DNA of 64,000 bases from Elmis aenea (Eukaryota > Arthropoda > Insecta > Coleoptera > Elmidae). Made by a program: the position numbers and the translations under genes. Location: the NCBI GenBank assembly GCA_947652605.1, contig OX393578.1, positions 62,317,415 through 62,381,414 on the forward strand, given 5' to 3'. Numbering within the stretch: position 1 is the first letter of the stretch; each line of letters opens with the position of its first letter. The notes below the pieces were generated by a model. It saw only the letters and a list, made by a program, of their open reading frames with translations. It was not told the origin of the DNA and made no database searches. Shown here in pieces: positions 49,462 to 60,285 of this stretch.

Positions 49462-52400
49462 GTAAGTATTTTGAAGTTGTGTTTGTTTGCCAAATTGTTA
49501 GGTAAATTTATATTTAAAAAAAAAATACAGTTTAAATTTTTTTTGAAAGTCATTTATATTAGCTGAAAGTATTATATTTTTAATCTACCAGGAGCATAAA
49601 TACTGTAAGGCAAAAAATGGGCTCTCGTAGACAAGTACCAAAGAAAAACGTGTTCCAAACGGTACATTTATTTTAAACATAGTTATATTTCTATCGATAA
49701 CTACTATCAACAATTTACATTTTTAACGTCTGGCACATACAAACACACATACACACACACGAACGTCATCGCGAAAATAGTCAAAACGGGTTCAGGGGGG
49801 ACCTCAAAACGTGTATATCCGTTGAAATCTGAAATTCGAAAATTTCGCGATCACAATACTTTCTTCATACTACCTACGTTTGGCGAAAGAAAAAAGGTTT
49901 AGTTTTTGATTGAATATAAAATTTAACCTTCAATAAATTATTGTGTACGAAATATAAAAAAATGTTATTAAATTTATTTGTTTTATTGGCAGTCCCAGAA
50001 TGTTAATAAAATAGAAAGATTTCCATACATTTTTGCTTAGAAAATGTTTCAGCTACGCCAATGAATCTTTGAAAAGCACTCACAACAATTATAACAAATG
50101 ATTTTTAGAATTATTTAAATGTATTGTTACATATTTTCATCTCCTTGAGTCTAACAGCAGAAGTAAATTTAGGTTTTTTTTAAATAAATCTATGACAAAT
50201 TTGCATTGGATATTGCGGTACATGGAATATATCCCAAACAATTTTTCCATTTTTATTGTTTAATAAAATATATTGCCTATATAATAATAAAAAACATAAA
50301 TGATGTATTGTACATTATTACAAAGAATTAGGTTATTGAAGTGATAATAGACCGTCTAATGAGGTAATTATTGTAAAACAAATTATTGACCTTCAATATA
50401 CATATAGATGTTGACATGTTCAATAACGTATGATTATTATTTTAAAACAGACCATGCAGTAATATGTGCCAGTAAAAATATAAAATATAATATCGCGTTC
50501 AAAAATTCTACACAACCAAAATTTGATAATCTTCCTTAAAAATTATAGCTACAATAACGATGGCCATTATCACAAAAAAAATTAAATACTCATGATATTA
50601 CAAATTAATTGAATGTATGTAATTTTAGGCGATAGGGCAGTCCTGCCGAATACTCGAAGATGCATTTAGCAGGTACACAAAAATAATTTTCAATGTCGAC
50701 ACAATAAATCCGGAGGTGTTTTACACAAACAAACATGAATCCAAATGGCCTGAGTTAGTGCAGGACCATAGTAATTTCCTTGGGTTTTTGGACAGATTAA
50801 ATGTGAAGTTAATCAAACCATGTAAAGCGGACGATTTACCCACAGTTGACATGGACGAGAAATGTAAGTTTTTTAAACAAAGAAGATATGCCCCTTGTTA
50901 TTTAAAACATTTAGTCTGCTGAATATACAACCATTTCACAATGTTTGTACTTATTTTAATAAGTTAAATCTTCATAAAGCACAATTTTTTCAAGATGAAC
51001 TACTTTTAAAATAGAAGTGTCCCAAATACTCGTTTACACAATATCTCCTTTACAGATACTCTAAATATAAGCTCAAATATCGATAGTTATGGTACTTTGA
51101 CAGCAAATTCTATATGGGGAATATTGAGAGGGTTGGAAACATTTTCTCAGCTAATCTACCGCGCTCGAGATGATCTAGGGGTAAGAAGTGTTTGCTATAA
51201 TTAAGCAATTATCGTAACAAACTCGTTGCTTCGAATTAAACATTGAAAAAGTACTAATATGCAATACCTGCACATCTCTTTTTAGTTCATGATCAATTCC
51301 ACGAATATTTTGGACTATCCGCGTTTTTCCTATAGAGGTTTGTTGCTGGACACTGCTCGCCACTACATACCAATACCCATAATTTTGAAGACTTTGGATG
51401 CAATGGCTTACAATAAACTTAACGTATTTCATTGGCACATCGTTGATGATCAAAGCTTTCCATACCAAAGTGAAAAGTTTCCGGAATTAAGGTATAATAA
51501 TCATATCGAGACAAATTACAAAGTAATATAAGGGAGATTGGGGATGAAAGTATTTTTTTTGTTTTTATTTAATTTCTCATAGAATAAAACAAGTCTTATA
51601 CATCCAAATTCCTTCCAAGATATTTATTTCATATGTTTCGTAAAGCATGTGTGAGATTTTTTTCTGTAGTAAGACAGCTGTTACTTCCAACCTCAACGAT
51701 GGGGCTAAAAGTAACAATGATCGGGGTAAGTTGTAACGGCAAAATAATTTACACAGCTCATAAGTAGTGGGTAAATATATTAGTATTCATCAACAAAATT
51801 AATATTTGATTCCAAAATACACAATAGCAAAATAAAAAAAAAAACTTTGGTACAACACAAAATGATAAGTGAACATTATTAATATTCAAAAATGTGAAAT
51901 AAAAAGATACAACAGATTGGAAAATTAATCCGACTAGTGTTGTATGTTCTTATCTGCCAAGAAAACCATCAATTATGTGCTAAGAGTGAACATTTGCAAG
52001 TGAAAACATTGATTGGGGTTGGTTGTAACACTGTTACTTTTGACACCAAGTGTACACAAAACAAACTGGAGGGAATCCACAATTAACCACGATTCCAACG
52101 TCAAATTATATTGCATATAGCAATAGCCAACAAAATTTAGAACATGATAAACTAGGTACTTTTTTGTTCCCCTTTTAGGGATCGCCTAAAAGTCATTCGA
52201 CCGGTGATACAACGCATTAACTTTTAGGCGGAAAAAAGTGACTAGCTGGCAAAAACAACCTTTATGACAGATGAAAACTAACAATGTACGTAGGGAGGTG
52301 GATGTAAATGAACATTGCAAAAGCGCTTAGGGCGACATATAACAAAAATTAAAGAAACTATAGGGCACTATTACAAGCTATCCGCGTTACTTTCATCCCC

Positions 52401-54765
52401 AATCTCCCCTTCCTAGCTAAGAGACATAATTGCAAAAAAAAAAATGTAGTCAAAGGACGCCAAAAATACTGATTAACTCATATTAGCTAAATTTCTGTTG
52501 GCCAGACAGTTTATTCGGTTCTTATAGTTGCTTTTGATCTCGGATATAAAGAATATAAACTAATATTTATGTAAATCATTTGCGTTTTAATTATTTACGA
52601 GTTTCCAGGATGTAATATAGCGAATACTAAAACGTGAAAAAATTCTGGCCAACTCAATTAAGTGTCCTGAAGATTCTTCCTACAATGATTACAAAAACGT
52701 TGTTTATTTGCAAACTTTTGTTGTGATGTAATTCAAAAACTAGTGTGATGATACATTTTTCCACAAAATCATACATCATACTTTGAGGTAAATTTCTAGT
52801 CATTTTCGAGCTTGTTATACATCATACTTTATTCAAGGTGAATTTCTAGTGAATTTGGAGCTTATCATCCTGTAAAAAAAATCTACACCCCTACCGATGT
52901 ACGAATGGTAATTAGACACGCAAGATATAGAGGAATTCGTGTTATTCCTGAATTTGACACACCAGGTACGACGATATTAATTTATTTCGGCCTATTTCAC
53001 GTACAATGCGACATGTTTTGTAGGTCACACAAGGTCGTGGGGCGTAGGGGTTCCAGAACTGTTAACGCCTTGCTATGATAAAGGGCAGCCAACCGGCCAA
53101 TATGGCCCCATTGACCCGGCAACAAACTTCACTTACTCGTTTTTGGAAGAGTTCTTTGATGAAGTTGCCAAAACTTTCCCGGATCATTATATACATTTAG
53201 GTGGCGATGAAGTTGAATTTGAATGCTGGTATGTAAACACAAGGTGTACATTTAACCCTGCTGTTCTGTTTGTATTTGCTGCGCGCTTGTACCGTTTGGG
53301 TACAGATGACCCGATACCTAATAATATAACAAAAATAGCTTTATAACAGATTTATTACTAAATAAATAAACATAAACACATTGTAAATGAATGAAATAAA
53401 TTTAAACATATTTTAAATGCAATAAATAAACTTAAGCTCATTATAAATATAAAAAAATAACAGTTCAGTGTCTGAAATGTATGCTATAAAATGTTACATT
53501 TTCAATTTTTTTTGCAATTGGGGCAAATATAAGTGACATGTACCTTGCAAATGTATTTATTACAGTAAGAACACAACATATTTGTGTGTTTATTTTAGGT
53601 TTTGGAAAATTTATGGACATATTCAGATATAAGTAGATTTTAATTGGGAAAGTCTTATAAATGTGAGGGCTCTGAGTTTTTTTTTTTTAAATTAGGTTTA
53701 AAAAAAACGGTTTATTGCTATTATACGAAGAGGGTTCTGACCCCCCTAACCCCCTCCTGTCTACGCTACTGAAATGTTTAGTTTTCATTTAGAAATACTA
53801 CTGGATAAGAAGTTTAATTTTGGCACCTACGTCAATGTAAATTATTAAAATTTTCAGGCAGAGCAATCCAGACATAACAACATTTATGAAGAACAATAAT
53901 ATGGCAGGCAACTACCGTGGTCTCGAGGAAATGTACATACAGAGAGTTATAAACATTGTTGACAAGCTACTATCAATTCCGATTGTTTGGGAAGAAGTTT
54001 TTAATAACGGTGTGAAATTACCTGCAGGAACATACGTACACGTTTGGATAGATTGGACTAACTGGACTAACACGATGGATCGGGTAAAGATTTGTTCATA
54101 ACGTATTGATAAATAAGGTTGCACTCTATAACGGAACGAAATTTTTCGGTTTAGTTGTACCGGTACAACATTTTATTTTCTTTTTAATCGTTCCAAAACA
54201 GTTCTAAGAACCAAAACGTTATTTAAACCAAAATTTGGACCAAAGTGCTGGAATTTGAACGGGAATCATATTGATAAACTTAAAAGTATTCCAGCTTGTT
54301 ATTTGCTAACTCAGTAATTTAACAAAATCGGTAAACGAAATTATTCACTAAATCATAATCGTCAGAAGTTAGCTATGCAACAACAATTAAGTTCTTTTCT
54401 CTTGAAACTAGATTACCAAAGCAGGACTACCAGTTTTACTATCGGCATGTTGGTATTTAGACCATCTGAGCTCGGGAGGAGATTGGGAAGATTTTTATAA
54501 ATGCGAACCGACTTTTGCCGGCACTCCTAAACAGATGGAGCTACTGAAAGGTGGCGAAGCCTGCATGTGGTCAGAAGCGGTCAACGAGTATAACGTTATA
54601 TCAAGAGTTTGGCCACGGGCCAGCGCAGTGGCAGAAAGGCTGTGGTCTGCTAAAGACGCCGACGATTTGGAGCACGTCAAACGAAGGATAGAGGAACACA
54701 CTTGTAGGATGAACCGTCGAGGCATAGGGGCACAACCTCCGAACTCTGCAGGTGTGTGCCTCTAG
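49282..54765 (+). CDS. HEXB-like: Beta-N-acetylhexosaminidase (GH20, lysosomal HEXA/HEXB type), 8 exons
   Basis: This enzyme removes terminal beta-linked GlcNAc or GalNAc from glycans, probably in lysosomes or after secretion. The exons are 49282-49461, 50629-50863, 51056-51180, 51286-51491, 52850-52965, 53024-53228, 53858-54083 and 54412-54765. All have GT-AG borders and join to 1647 nt (548 aa plus stop), the usual family length. Residues 1-20 form a hydrophobic signal peptide. An N-terminal VWPIPQ segment precedes a GH20 barrel with R197 in [22 protein letters not shown] at 229-239, PEFDTPGH ending at H289, and the catalytic pair D349-E350 in [12 protein letters not shown]. Cysteine pairs C66/C125, C304/C355 and C529/C547 match the three disulfides of human HEXA. 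NxS/T sequons lie at 142, 184, 322 and 424. The start ATG has A at -3. D448 resembles the HEXB beta subunit more than alpha. It reads as a functional gene; only its exact insect subgroup is uncertain. Confidence 0.96.
49600..49900. repeat. Repeat-like stretch with CA-rich microsatellite in hexosaminidase intron 1
   Basis: A CACACATACACACACACG tract (about 49742-49760) is followed by a CG-richer segment (CATCGCGAAAATAGTCAAAA, GGGTTCAGGGGGGACC). It stands out from the AT-rich intron and looks like part of a dispersed repeat. No second copy is in the window. Confidence 0.4.
50629..50863 (+). CDS. HEXB-like: Hexosaminidase exon 2
   Basis: Codes for residues 61-138 plus one base. It follows a TTTTAG acceptor and ends before GTAAGT. 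It carries C66 and C125, which match the first disulfide of human HEXA, and the [12 protein letters not shown] stretch typical of the non-catalytic N-terminal domain. Confidence 0.93.
51056..51180 (+). CDS. HEXB-like: Hexosaminidase exon 3
   Basis: Codes for residues 139-180. It contains the conserved [15 protein letters not shown] segment that leads into the GH20 barrel and the N142 sequon. The acceptor is TTTACAG and the donor GTAAGA. The single base left over from exon 2 completes a Tyr codon. Confidence 0.93.
51286..51491 (+). CDS. HEXB-like: Hexosaminidase exon 4
   Basis: Codes for residues 181-248 plus two bases. It holds substrate-binding R197 ([11 protein letters not shown]) and [11 protein letters not shown] (229-239). 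The acceptor is TTTTTAG and the donor GTATAA. The intron after it holds an 880-bp transposon. Confidence 0.95.
51531..52410. mobile_element. 880-bp TIR element, copy 2, inside hexosaminidase intron 4
   Basis: The ends are AGGGAGATTGGGGATGAAAG and, in reverse, AGGGGAGATTGGGGATGAAA, so the TIR is about 22 bp and better preserved than in copy 1. It has the same layout as 8535-9655 without the nested MITE. It lies between a GTATAA donor and a TTTCTAG acceptor that remain intact. Confidence 0.92.
52850..52965 (+). CDS. HEXB-like: Hexosaminidase exon 5
   Basis: This exon is too short for an ORF scan. After a TTTCTAG acceptor, its first base completes Ser249. It then reads [17 protein letters not shown] and [12 protein letters not shown] before donor GTACGA. 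It matches the family region between the HWH and catalytic motifs and restores frame with both neighbours. Confidence 0.94.
53024..53228 (+). CDS. HEXB-like: Hexosaminidase exon 6 (catalytic)
   Basis: Codes for residues 288-355 plus two bases, including H289, the C304/C355 pair spaced 51 residues apart as in human HEXA, and the catalytic D349-E350. The donor splits the Trp356 codon (TG|G). Reading through the donor would give a spurious extension ending near 53346. Confidence 0.95.
53858..54083 (+). CDS. HEXB-like: Hexosaminidase exon 7
   Basis: Codes for residues 356-431. The first G completes Trp356. It holds [15 protein letters not shown], the barrel strand whose Trp lines the active site, and an NWT sequon at 424. 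The acceptor is TTTTCAG and the donor GTAAAG. Confidence 0.94.
54412..54765 (+). CDS. HEXB-like: Hexosaminidase exon 8 (terminal)
   Basis: Codes for residues 432-548 and the TAG stop. It contains [21 protein letters not shown] and [15 protein letters not shown], all strongly conserved in the family, plus C529/C547 for the C-terminal disulfide. It is preceded by an AAACTAG acceptor. Confidence 0.95.
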   Translation: MTKAGLPVLLSACWYLDHLSSGGDWEDFYKCEPTFAGTPKQMELLKGGEACMWSEAVNEYNVISRVWPRASAVAERLWSAKDADDLEHVKRRIEEHTCRMNRRGIGAQPPNSAGVCL

Positions 54766-54807
54766 CACATGCTTTAAGATTATTGTATTTCATGTAAAAC
54801 AATTTGA

Positions 54808-54813
54808 ATTAAA
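54808..54813 (+). terminator. Candidate poly(A) signal of the hexosaminidase gene
   Basis: An ATTAAA hexamer (the common AATAAA variant) lies 43 bases after the stop codon. It is the first such signal downstream, in otherwise AT-rich DNA, so chance occurrence is possible. Confidence 0.45.
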
Positions 54814-54954
54814 GACGCAAATAATCTACAAATCTTATACTTTCGTCGTTGCCAGAAAATATTATCAGTAGTAATATAACAAGTGCATTGAAAATTATCG
54901 ATAGTTTATGGTAAATATGCACGAATGCAAGTTGAGCTGAAAAAAACACGAGTG

Positions 54955-55510
54955 CACCAGTGATTTTTTCTGAGACAACTTGTATGAGTGAAGTTGTCAA
55001 AAATTATAGATTATTTGCAATGCACGAGTTATATTTAGTCAGAAATTTTCCTTCACCCAACCTACCTGTCAAATTAAATGTACGTTATGTCAAATTTTAC
55101 AAGTACTGTCAGAGTGGTGCGTCAGAGGTGTGGTTTAATATATATTAAAGTAACGCTACTGGTCGCCGAAATTCGTCAAACAAATTTCAAGACCAAAATA
55201 TTCAATTCCTTCTCCAAACTCATATTTGCGACCAATCACAAACTCAGATTTCTTAGAAACGACCAATAAACGCATGAAAATCTGTTAATTGCGAAAAGAA
55301 TATTATCAGTGTATGATTATGTTTATTGGTCGTTTCTAGGAAATCTGAGTTAGTTATGGCCCGAAAACGCAAATTTGATAAGAGAATCAACATCTGACAG
55401 GGGAATGTGAAGAAATTTCCGTGTAATAATGCTTTTAGCATCTCTAGAAGATTTAAGATTAGTGATTGGTTGAAAACGCAAATTTGACAGGTGAAGAAAA
55501 TTTTCTCTAA
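54955..55510. mobile_element. MITE-like repeat, copy B (partner of 2263-2790)
   Basis: Same orientation and internal hairpin as copy A. The outer inverted parts are clearer here: AAATTTTCCTTCACC on the left, and a right end that reads back as GAGAAAATTTTCTTCACCTG. It starts about 190 bp after the hexosaminidase stop codon. Confidence 0.78.
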
Positions 55511-57570
55511 CATCAATTACTGTTTCTATTTGCTACTAATAAATGTACCTGCCGTTGTTCGATTCCAAAATTTCGATTCTCAAAATTGTCTTCGTTAATT
55601 TAAGTGCTATACAGGGTGCACCAAATAGGTGGTACACTATAGGAGCTTTAAATAGGCCAGTTCCAGTTGTTCATAATATAAAACTCTAAAGAAAAGTTGT
55701 AGACACTTTAACAAATTATAATGGCTTTGAAATGATCAAAAAGCTAACTCTTTTCTTGTAATATATTATTTTTCATGTCACACTAGTTCCTTAAAGCATT
55801 AGAATTCCTCATACAGTTACTCAAACAGTATACATATTAATAAAATGAAGATAAACTAATTTAAAAACCCAATATCCCACACAAAAAGTTAAATATCTTC
55901 TGGCATATACTTTATTAAATGTTCTTCAATTACTAATAAATAATGCCCCAGCTTTTTGCTCATACAATCTTATAATAACAATGATATAGTATCGTAAGAG
56001 AAAACAATTTGGAAATCACACTAGAATCACGAAAATTACGAAGATATCGAGTGAGAAAACTCGGACTAAATCAAAAATGAACATAATCACGTGTGCTGGT
56101 CTTTTAATATTTGAAAAGGACCTTCAGCAGATATTGTTATGTGGTCCATATCTCACTCCTGACACATTTAAGGCTCTGGGTTAGTCCTGCAAAGATTTAC
56201 TACCCACGTTGCTGGCCAATGTTTCACTCAACATTCCACAACTAACGCGAATCCTGCAGAATCGTACAAAACCTAACGCAAGAAACAGTACGAGAAAAAA
56301 TATTTGCAAATTTAAATTAGTCAATATACTGATCATTAATTCCGCCACACTTTGATTGCCATGCCAGTAAATTAGTTTTTATGTAATAAAGGTGACAAAC
56401 ATAAACTGAAGAAAAAGCAGAAAATGCAATATGAACTTCAAGACCATTGTCTCTTTGTCAGAAGCAACAGTGTTTATATTAATGTATTTACAATACTAAT
56501 AGATATTTGAATAATACTGTAACTGATAAAAATGAGAGTTCGAAACAGGTTTTAAATTTCGGCATGAAATATTTGGGGGACAAAGTTTAAATGAACATCA
56601 ATTTTAATATGAACTATTTAGGCAATCCAACTTTTTATTAGATGTTTTATTTGTCTCAGCTTTTATTTGGTTACCCAGAACAAACATTAGCAGCTCTGCT
56701 AAGTTAAACCTACACTTAAGCTTTCACAATAAGCAAGATACCCATGCTGGAACACAATATTTATTGAGTATAAATATTTTTAAGAATGTTTTTGTAACTT
56801 CATACGGTATAAGAATTATAGCATCATGCCAATTTATCTGAAAACCGTTTGTCTCGCAACAATTTATCTCCAAGCACAATTTATTTCATCTTATCTCACC
56901 CGAATTTATACACAACAATTTGCTAAACATGCCCTTATCGCAAATGCAATTTTCTTAAACGTTTCACAAGATGAAAAAGCGTCGGCAGGTTTGCACCTGC
57001 CCAAATTTTGAGAGACTCTGCGACTTAAATCAAGATAGATTAGTCTGGGTTTGGCCGCCTAATGTAATGTGCGTACTTTATCTTCCAACATCTCTGACTT
57101 GCATAAGTAATTTTTGCTGGTTTTGTTCGTAAGCCAGAGCCGTAATATAACCAAACTGTTTGCTATTACATGAACCGCATAGAAGATACATAGGTAACAT
57201 GCCTTAAAGCTCTTGAAAAAACACATCATTGCAGCTAACTAAAATTTGACATAATTAAGCTTCTGTGAACATCCAAAACTTGATACAGTCAAAAACTTTC
57301 TTTATTTCGCTTTAATAATAAGATATTGGAACAGTACTGAGAAAATTGTAGCCTATTTTAAGTTTTTTTTTTTTAGCAGACGATGTTGTACTCATTCCTG
57401 AACTTGTTTATGAACATGCGTCGACTATGGACTAATAAATGTAGCTATTAGTCGCTGTATAATTACTACATGCCACGTTAGTTGTAAACTGCGCCAGTTC
57501 TTGTCTTCGTTTATGTACCGTTCACAAATTAGTTCACGAAATGATTCGATAATTGCTGGAACAGCCGACT
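55511..57570. other. AT-rich DNA; lone transposon end near 55612
   Basis: ACAGGGTGCACCAAATAGGT at about 55612 resembles the other ACAGGGTG ends but has no partner. No gene is recognised in this stretch. Confidence 0.45.
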
Positions 57571-57641
57571 GTCCGATGAACTATCAAGGACTGGGCTGGC
57601 ACGCGATATTGCTACTGCGCAGAACTGATAGTCCATCGGAT
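57571..57641. repeat. Short inverted repeat (16-bp arms)
   Basis: GTCCGATGAACTATCA (57571-57586) pairs with TGATAGTCCATCGGAT (57626-57641), with two mismatches. The loop is GC-rich. It may be the core of a small MITE. Confidence 0.55.
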
Positions 57642-57881
57642 CGTATATAGCCTTATTAGAATAAACCTATAGATTCCGGAACATATTAAAATTATTTTTT
57701 TAAATTAGACTATAGCTACAAGGATCAAGTTAAATATATTGAGAATACAAAGCACGCTTAATATTTTGTTATATTTAATTTTAAACATTTTTAAAGTAAA
57801 CCTTTAGCATGCATAAATACACTTTGCTATTCTTAAAAAAAAGCAGCAAAGGTCAGGTTAGTTCTTACTATTCATGTTTAA

Positions 57882-58436
57882 AGTCTGTTTTATACTACAC
57901 TATTTTTTCGTTTAAGAAAATCGTATACGATTTTCTAGTACGGTGTCAATCAGAAATTAAAAATCTTGAACGAAAAATTCGTACGAAATTATTACCGTCC
58001 CTATATGCGTCCAATTTTAGCATGCGCGCATGCGTATTCTACTGTTACTGTATCTGACCGCATGTCATTTGTGGGTTAGGTTAACTGGAACAATCAAACG
58101 ATGTTAAATACTACTTATTACCGTTAATCCCTCACAATTTATTTTGTAGAAATAAATATGTAGAATGGGACGAGCGTTAAATATACGTTAAATTTGAAAA
58201 TGATTCGCTTTCTGTTGTGATCAAATTGAACATTTGACATGGTTACTCAAGGTGCCAACAAAATATGGATAAAGTTACTAAAAAGTAACCAAATAGGTAT
58301 ATTGGGGTTTTCGTACCAAAATATAATACAATGTAAAAGGTTGATATTTTCCATGCCAAATTCTTGAACGAAATTTTTGTATCAAAAATCGTATACGATT
58401 TTCTTAAACGAAAAAATAGTCTAGTATAAAACAGTC
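57882..58436. mobile_element. 555-bp TIR element bordered by TTAA
   Basis: TTAA lies at 57878-57881 and 58437-58440. The inverted ends of about 55 bp read (A)GTCTGTTTTATACTACACT and GACTGTTTTATACTAGACT, then TTTTTTCGTTTAAGAAAATC and CGTATACGATTTT. No transposase. A TTAA target suits piggyBac-type transposition, although the border alignment is off by one base. Confidence 0.75.
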
Positions 58437-58440
58437 TTAA

Positions 58441-59576
58441 GAATATTTCATGCAGAAAGTGTAAAGTTTAAAGTCTAAATTTTTTTATAATTTATGATAT
58501 TTTATACTTATACAGTAAGATGGACGAATTGGATGTCAATAATAATTGTTGTTTGGAGTGTATTAACCTTTACATGAAATACATTTGCATCATTCATTCT
58601 CTGTTCTTAATTAAATCGTTCTAACCAAATCGGGTTTTGAATCGAACTGTCTTGTAGCAATATTAACTTTCCCGAAATAAACCAACGACACAGCGTAAGA
58701 CATATTAACAAGATTCCAGGCGTAGTAGGTGACGCCTCTCCCTATTTCAAAAGATGTCGTAGCTCCCTTCTGGTATTTCATAAACTCTAATTAAATAACT
58801 TGCATGTTGACAATGGATCTCGAAACGCGTCAAATGAAGACCGATTGATAATTTTCCAGTGTTTAGGTACGCGAATGGAAATTAACAACTTTACTCGATA
58901 TTAAATACAAGAGTTTGATGTACTACAAATGTGATAAGCGTCAAAAGTTTTTGAACCTGTAGGGTGTTTTCTAATAGGGACGTGGTTTCAATATGTGGGG
59001 CGCATTTTATTGATCTCTACAGACGATGTAAAATAAAAACAGATTCGTCCTGTCCAATTTTTTATCTTAAAATACACAACAAATTCTTGACCAGGCAAGT
59101 CAGGAGACGTATCGTCGTTTGATAGGTTATGAAATATATTTGCTAAAGCAGAATCGTTGCCCTGAGTAAATTTAAGGGCATTTGAACAGGAAATGACTTT
59201 TATGTAGTATAGTGCTCAAAGGATGCACAAATTTTTTAATGGTACATTGTCTAGTCGTGGAAGAATTCTGGTGCAAATTAAGCCTACAACAATAAATGCT
59301 CTTTCTGAACAAACTCTTGCGGGTTTAATTGTTAAGAAATGTTTACAAACTGGATCTAGATATTCACAAAGAAGGTTATCTTTGCAAAATGTTCTTATTT
59401 TGGTTTTGCACCCCTTGAGAAATATTGTTTGTATCGTGTGTATATATTTAGGTGGAATAAATTTGTTCACTATTTGTCTGGTAAAGACGTTCTTTGAACA
59501 ATGGTGTGTTTATTAAATATTTTGTTACAGGCATGGCCACAAAAACTCCCGTCATGCATTTGCTTAATAATGTATA
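58441..59576. other. AT-rich DNA without recognised gene
   Basis: Two overlapping open frames on opposite strands at 59216-59516 look unremarkable. Confidence 0.45.
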
Positions 59577-59714
59577 TTAAGATAGAGACTTGAGATTTTC
59601 AGGATATGTTTATAATGCTTATTCATAAGATTTAAACGGTTCCGGAAATTATACAATGTTCGGTCTGTAAAAATCTTCAAAAATTAACTCGACAAAGCAA
59701 AATTTCTTCGTTAA

Positions 59715-60285
59715 CCTTTAAGTAGTCGCACGGCGCCGCAGAGGCGCCAAGCGTTTTTTAAATCGTTGTTACATTTTTAATAATTTTTTTGTCACTAATA
59801 TCTGTTTATGTATTCCTCAATTGTACTTTTAGGAATACGAATTATATAGTATTATTCATATTTCTCTATTTTACAGTCCGTAAAATGCAATTATGTGCTA
59901 CTCGGCATGAACGCTATCATTTATGCCCTAGGGCTAAAAATCGACATTCGCAACAAATTTTTTCGCAATGCCATAAAAATATTTGTTCAGAGCATACAAT
60001 AAAATTGTGCAGTGAATGCTTTGCATCCAATGTTTGATTCGTATTTAAAAAAAAAAAAAATCTGTTTTTACAGTTATGTTTTATATACAGATATATATTT
60101 TTTATATCTTATAATTTATTTAGTCATTGTTATTCTTTTTAAGATTTAGCTTATATTTCATGAATAAAGCAGTTTAACACATTTTTAAGATTTTAAGTCA
60201 AAAATATTGTTATAAAACCCCAATGGTGCCTCCGAGGCGCCATGCGAGTAGTTATGTATACACAGTACACGCGACTAGTTAAAGG
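59715..60285 (+). mobile_element. 571-bp piggyBac-like deletion derivative within the satellite
   Basis: TTAA duplications lie at 59711-59714 and 60286-60289. The ends CCTTTAAGTAGTCGC and CCTTTAACTAGTCGC are inverted, with GGCGCC-containing subterminal repeats (GCAGAGGCGCCAAGCG against CATGGCGCCTCGGAGGC). It contains the 3' coding end of a piggyBac-type transposase. Confidence 0.9.
59885..60037 (+). pseudogene. piggyBac transposase C-terminal Cys-rich domain remnant
   Basis: This reads MQLCATRHERYHLCPRAKNR, then a segment containing FSQCHKNICSEHTIKLCSEC, stopping at TGA 60035-60037. The C-x4-C-x2-H and C-x2-C pattern is the RING-like zinc-binding tail of piggyBac transposases, which binds transposon ends. 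At least two expected Cys positions are replaced (Y in RYHLC, F/S in FSQC). A TTTACAG acceptor-like site just upstream (59870-59876) and the lack of the DDE core show that only the last part survived. Confidence 0.82.

Noticed and set aside
53143..53346. Long frame through hexosaminidase exon 6 into the intron
   Set aside because: The part after 53228 leaves the family sequence. The GTATGT donor with the in-phase acceptor at 53857 restores the conserved W-Q-S-N-P context.
59216..59516. Overlapping frames on both strands
   Set aside because: Neither product resembles a known family; opposing frames of this length occur by chance.
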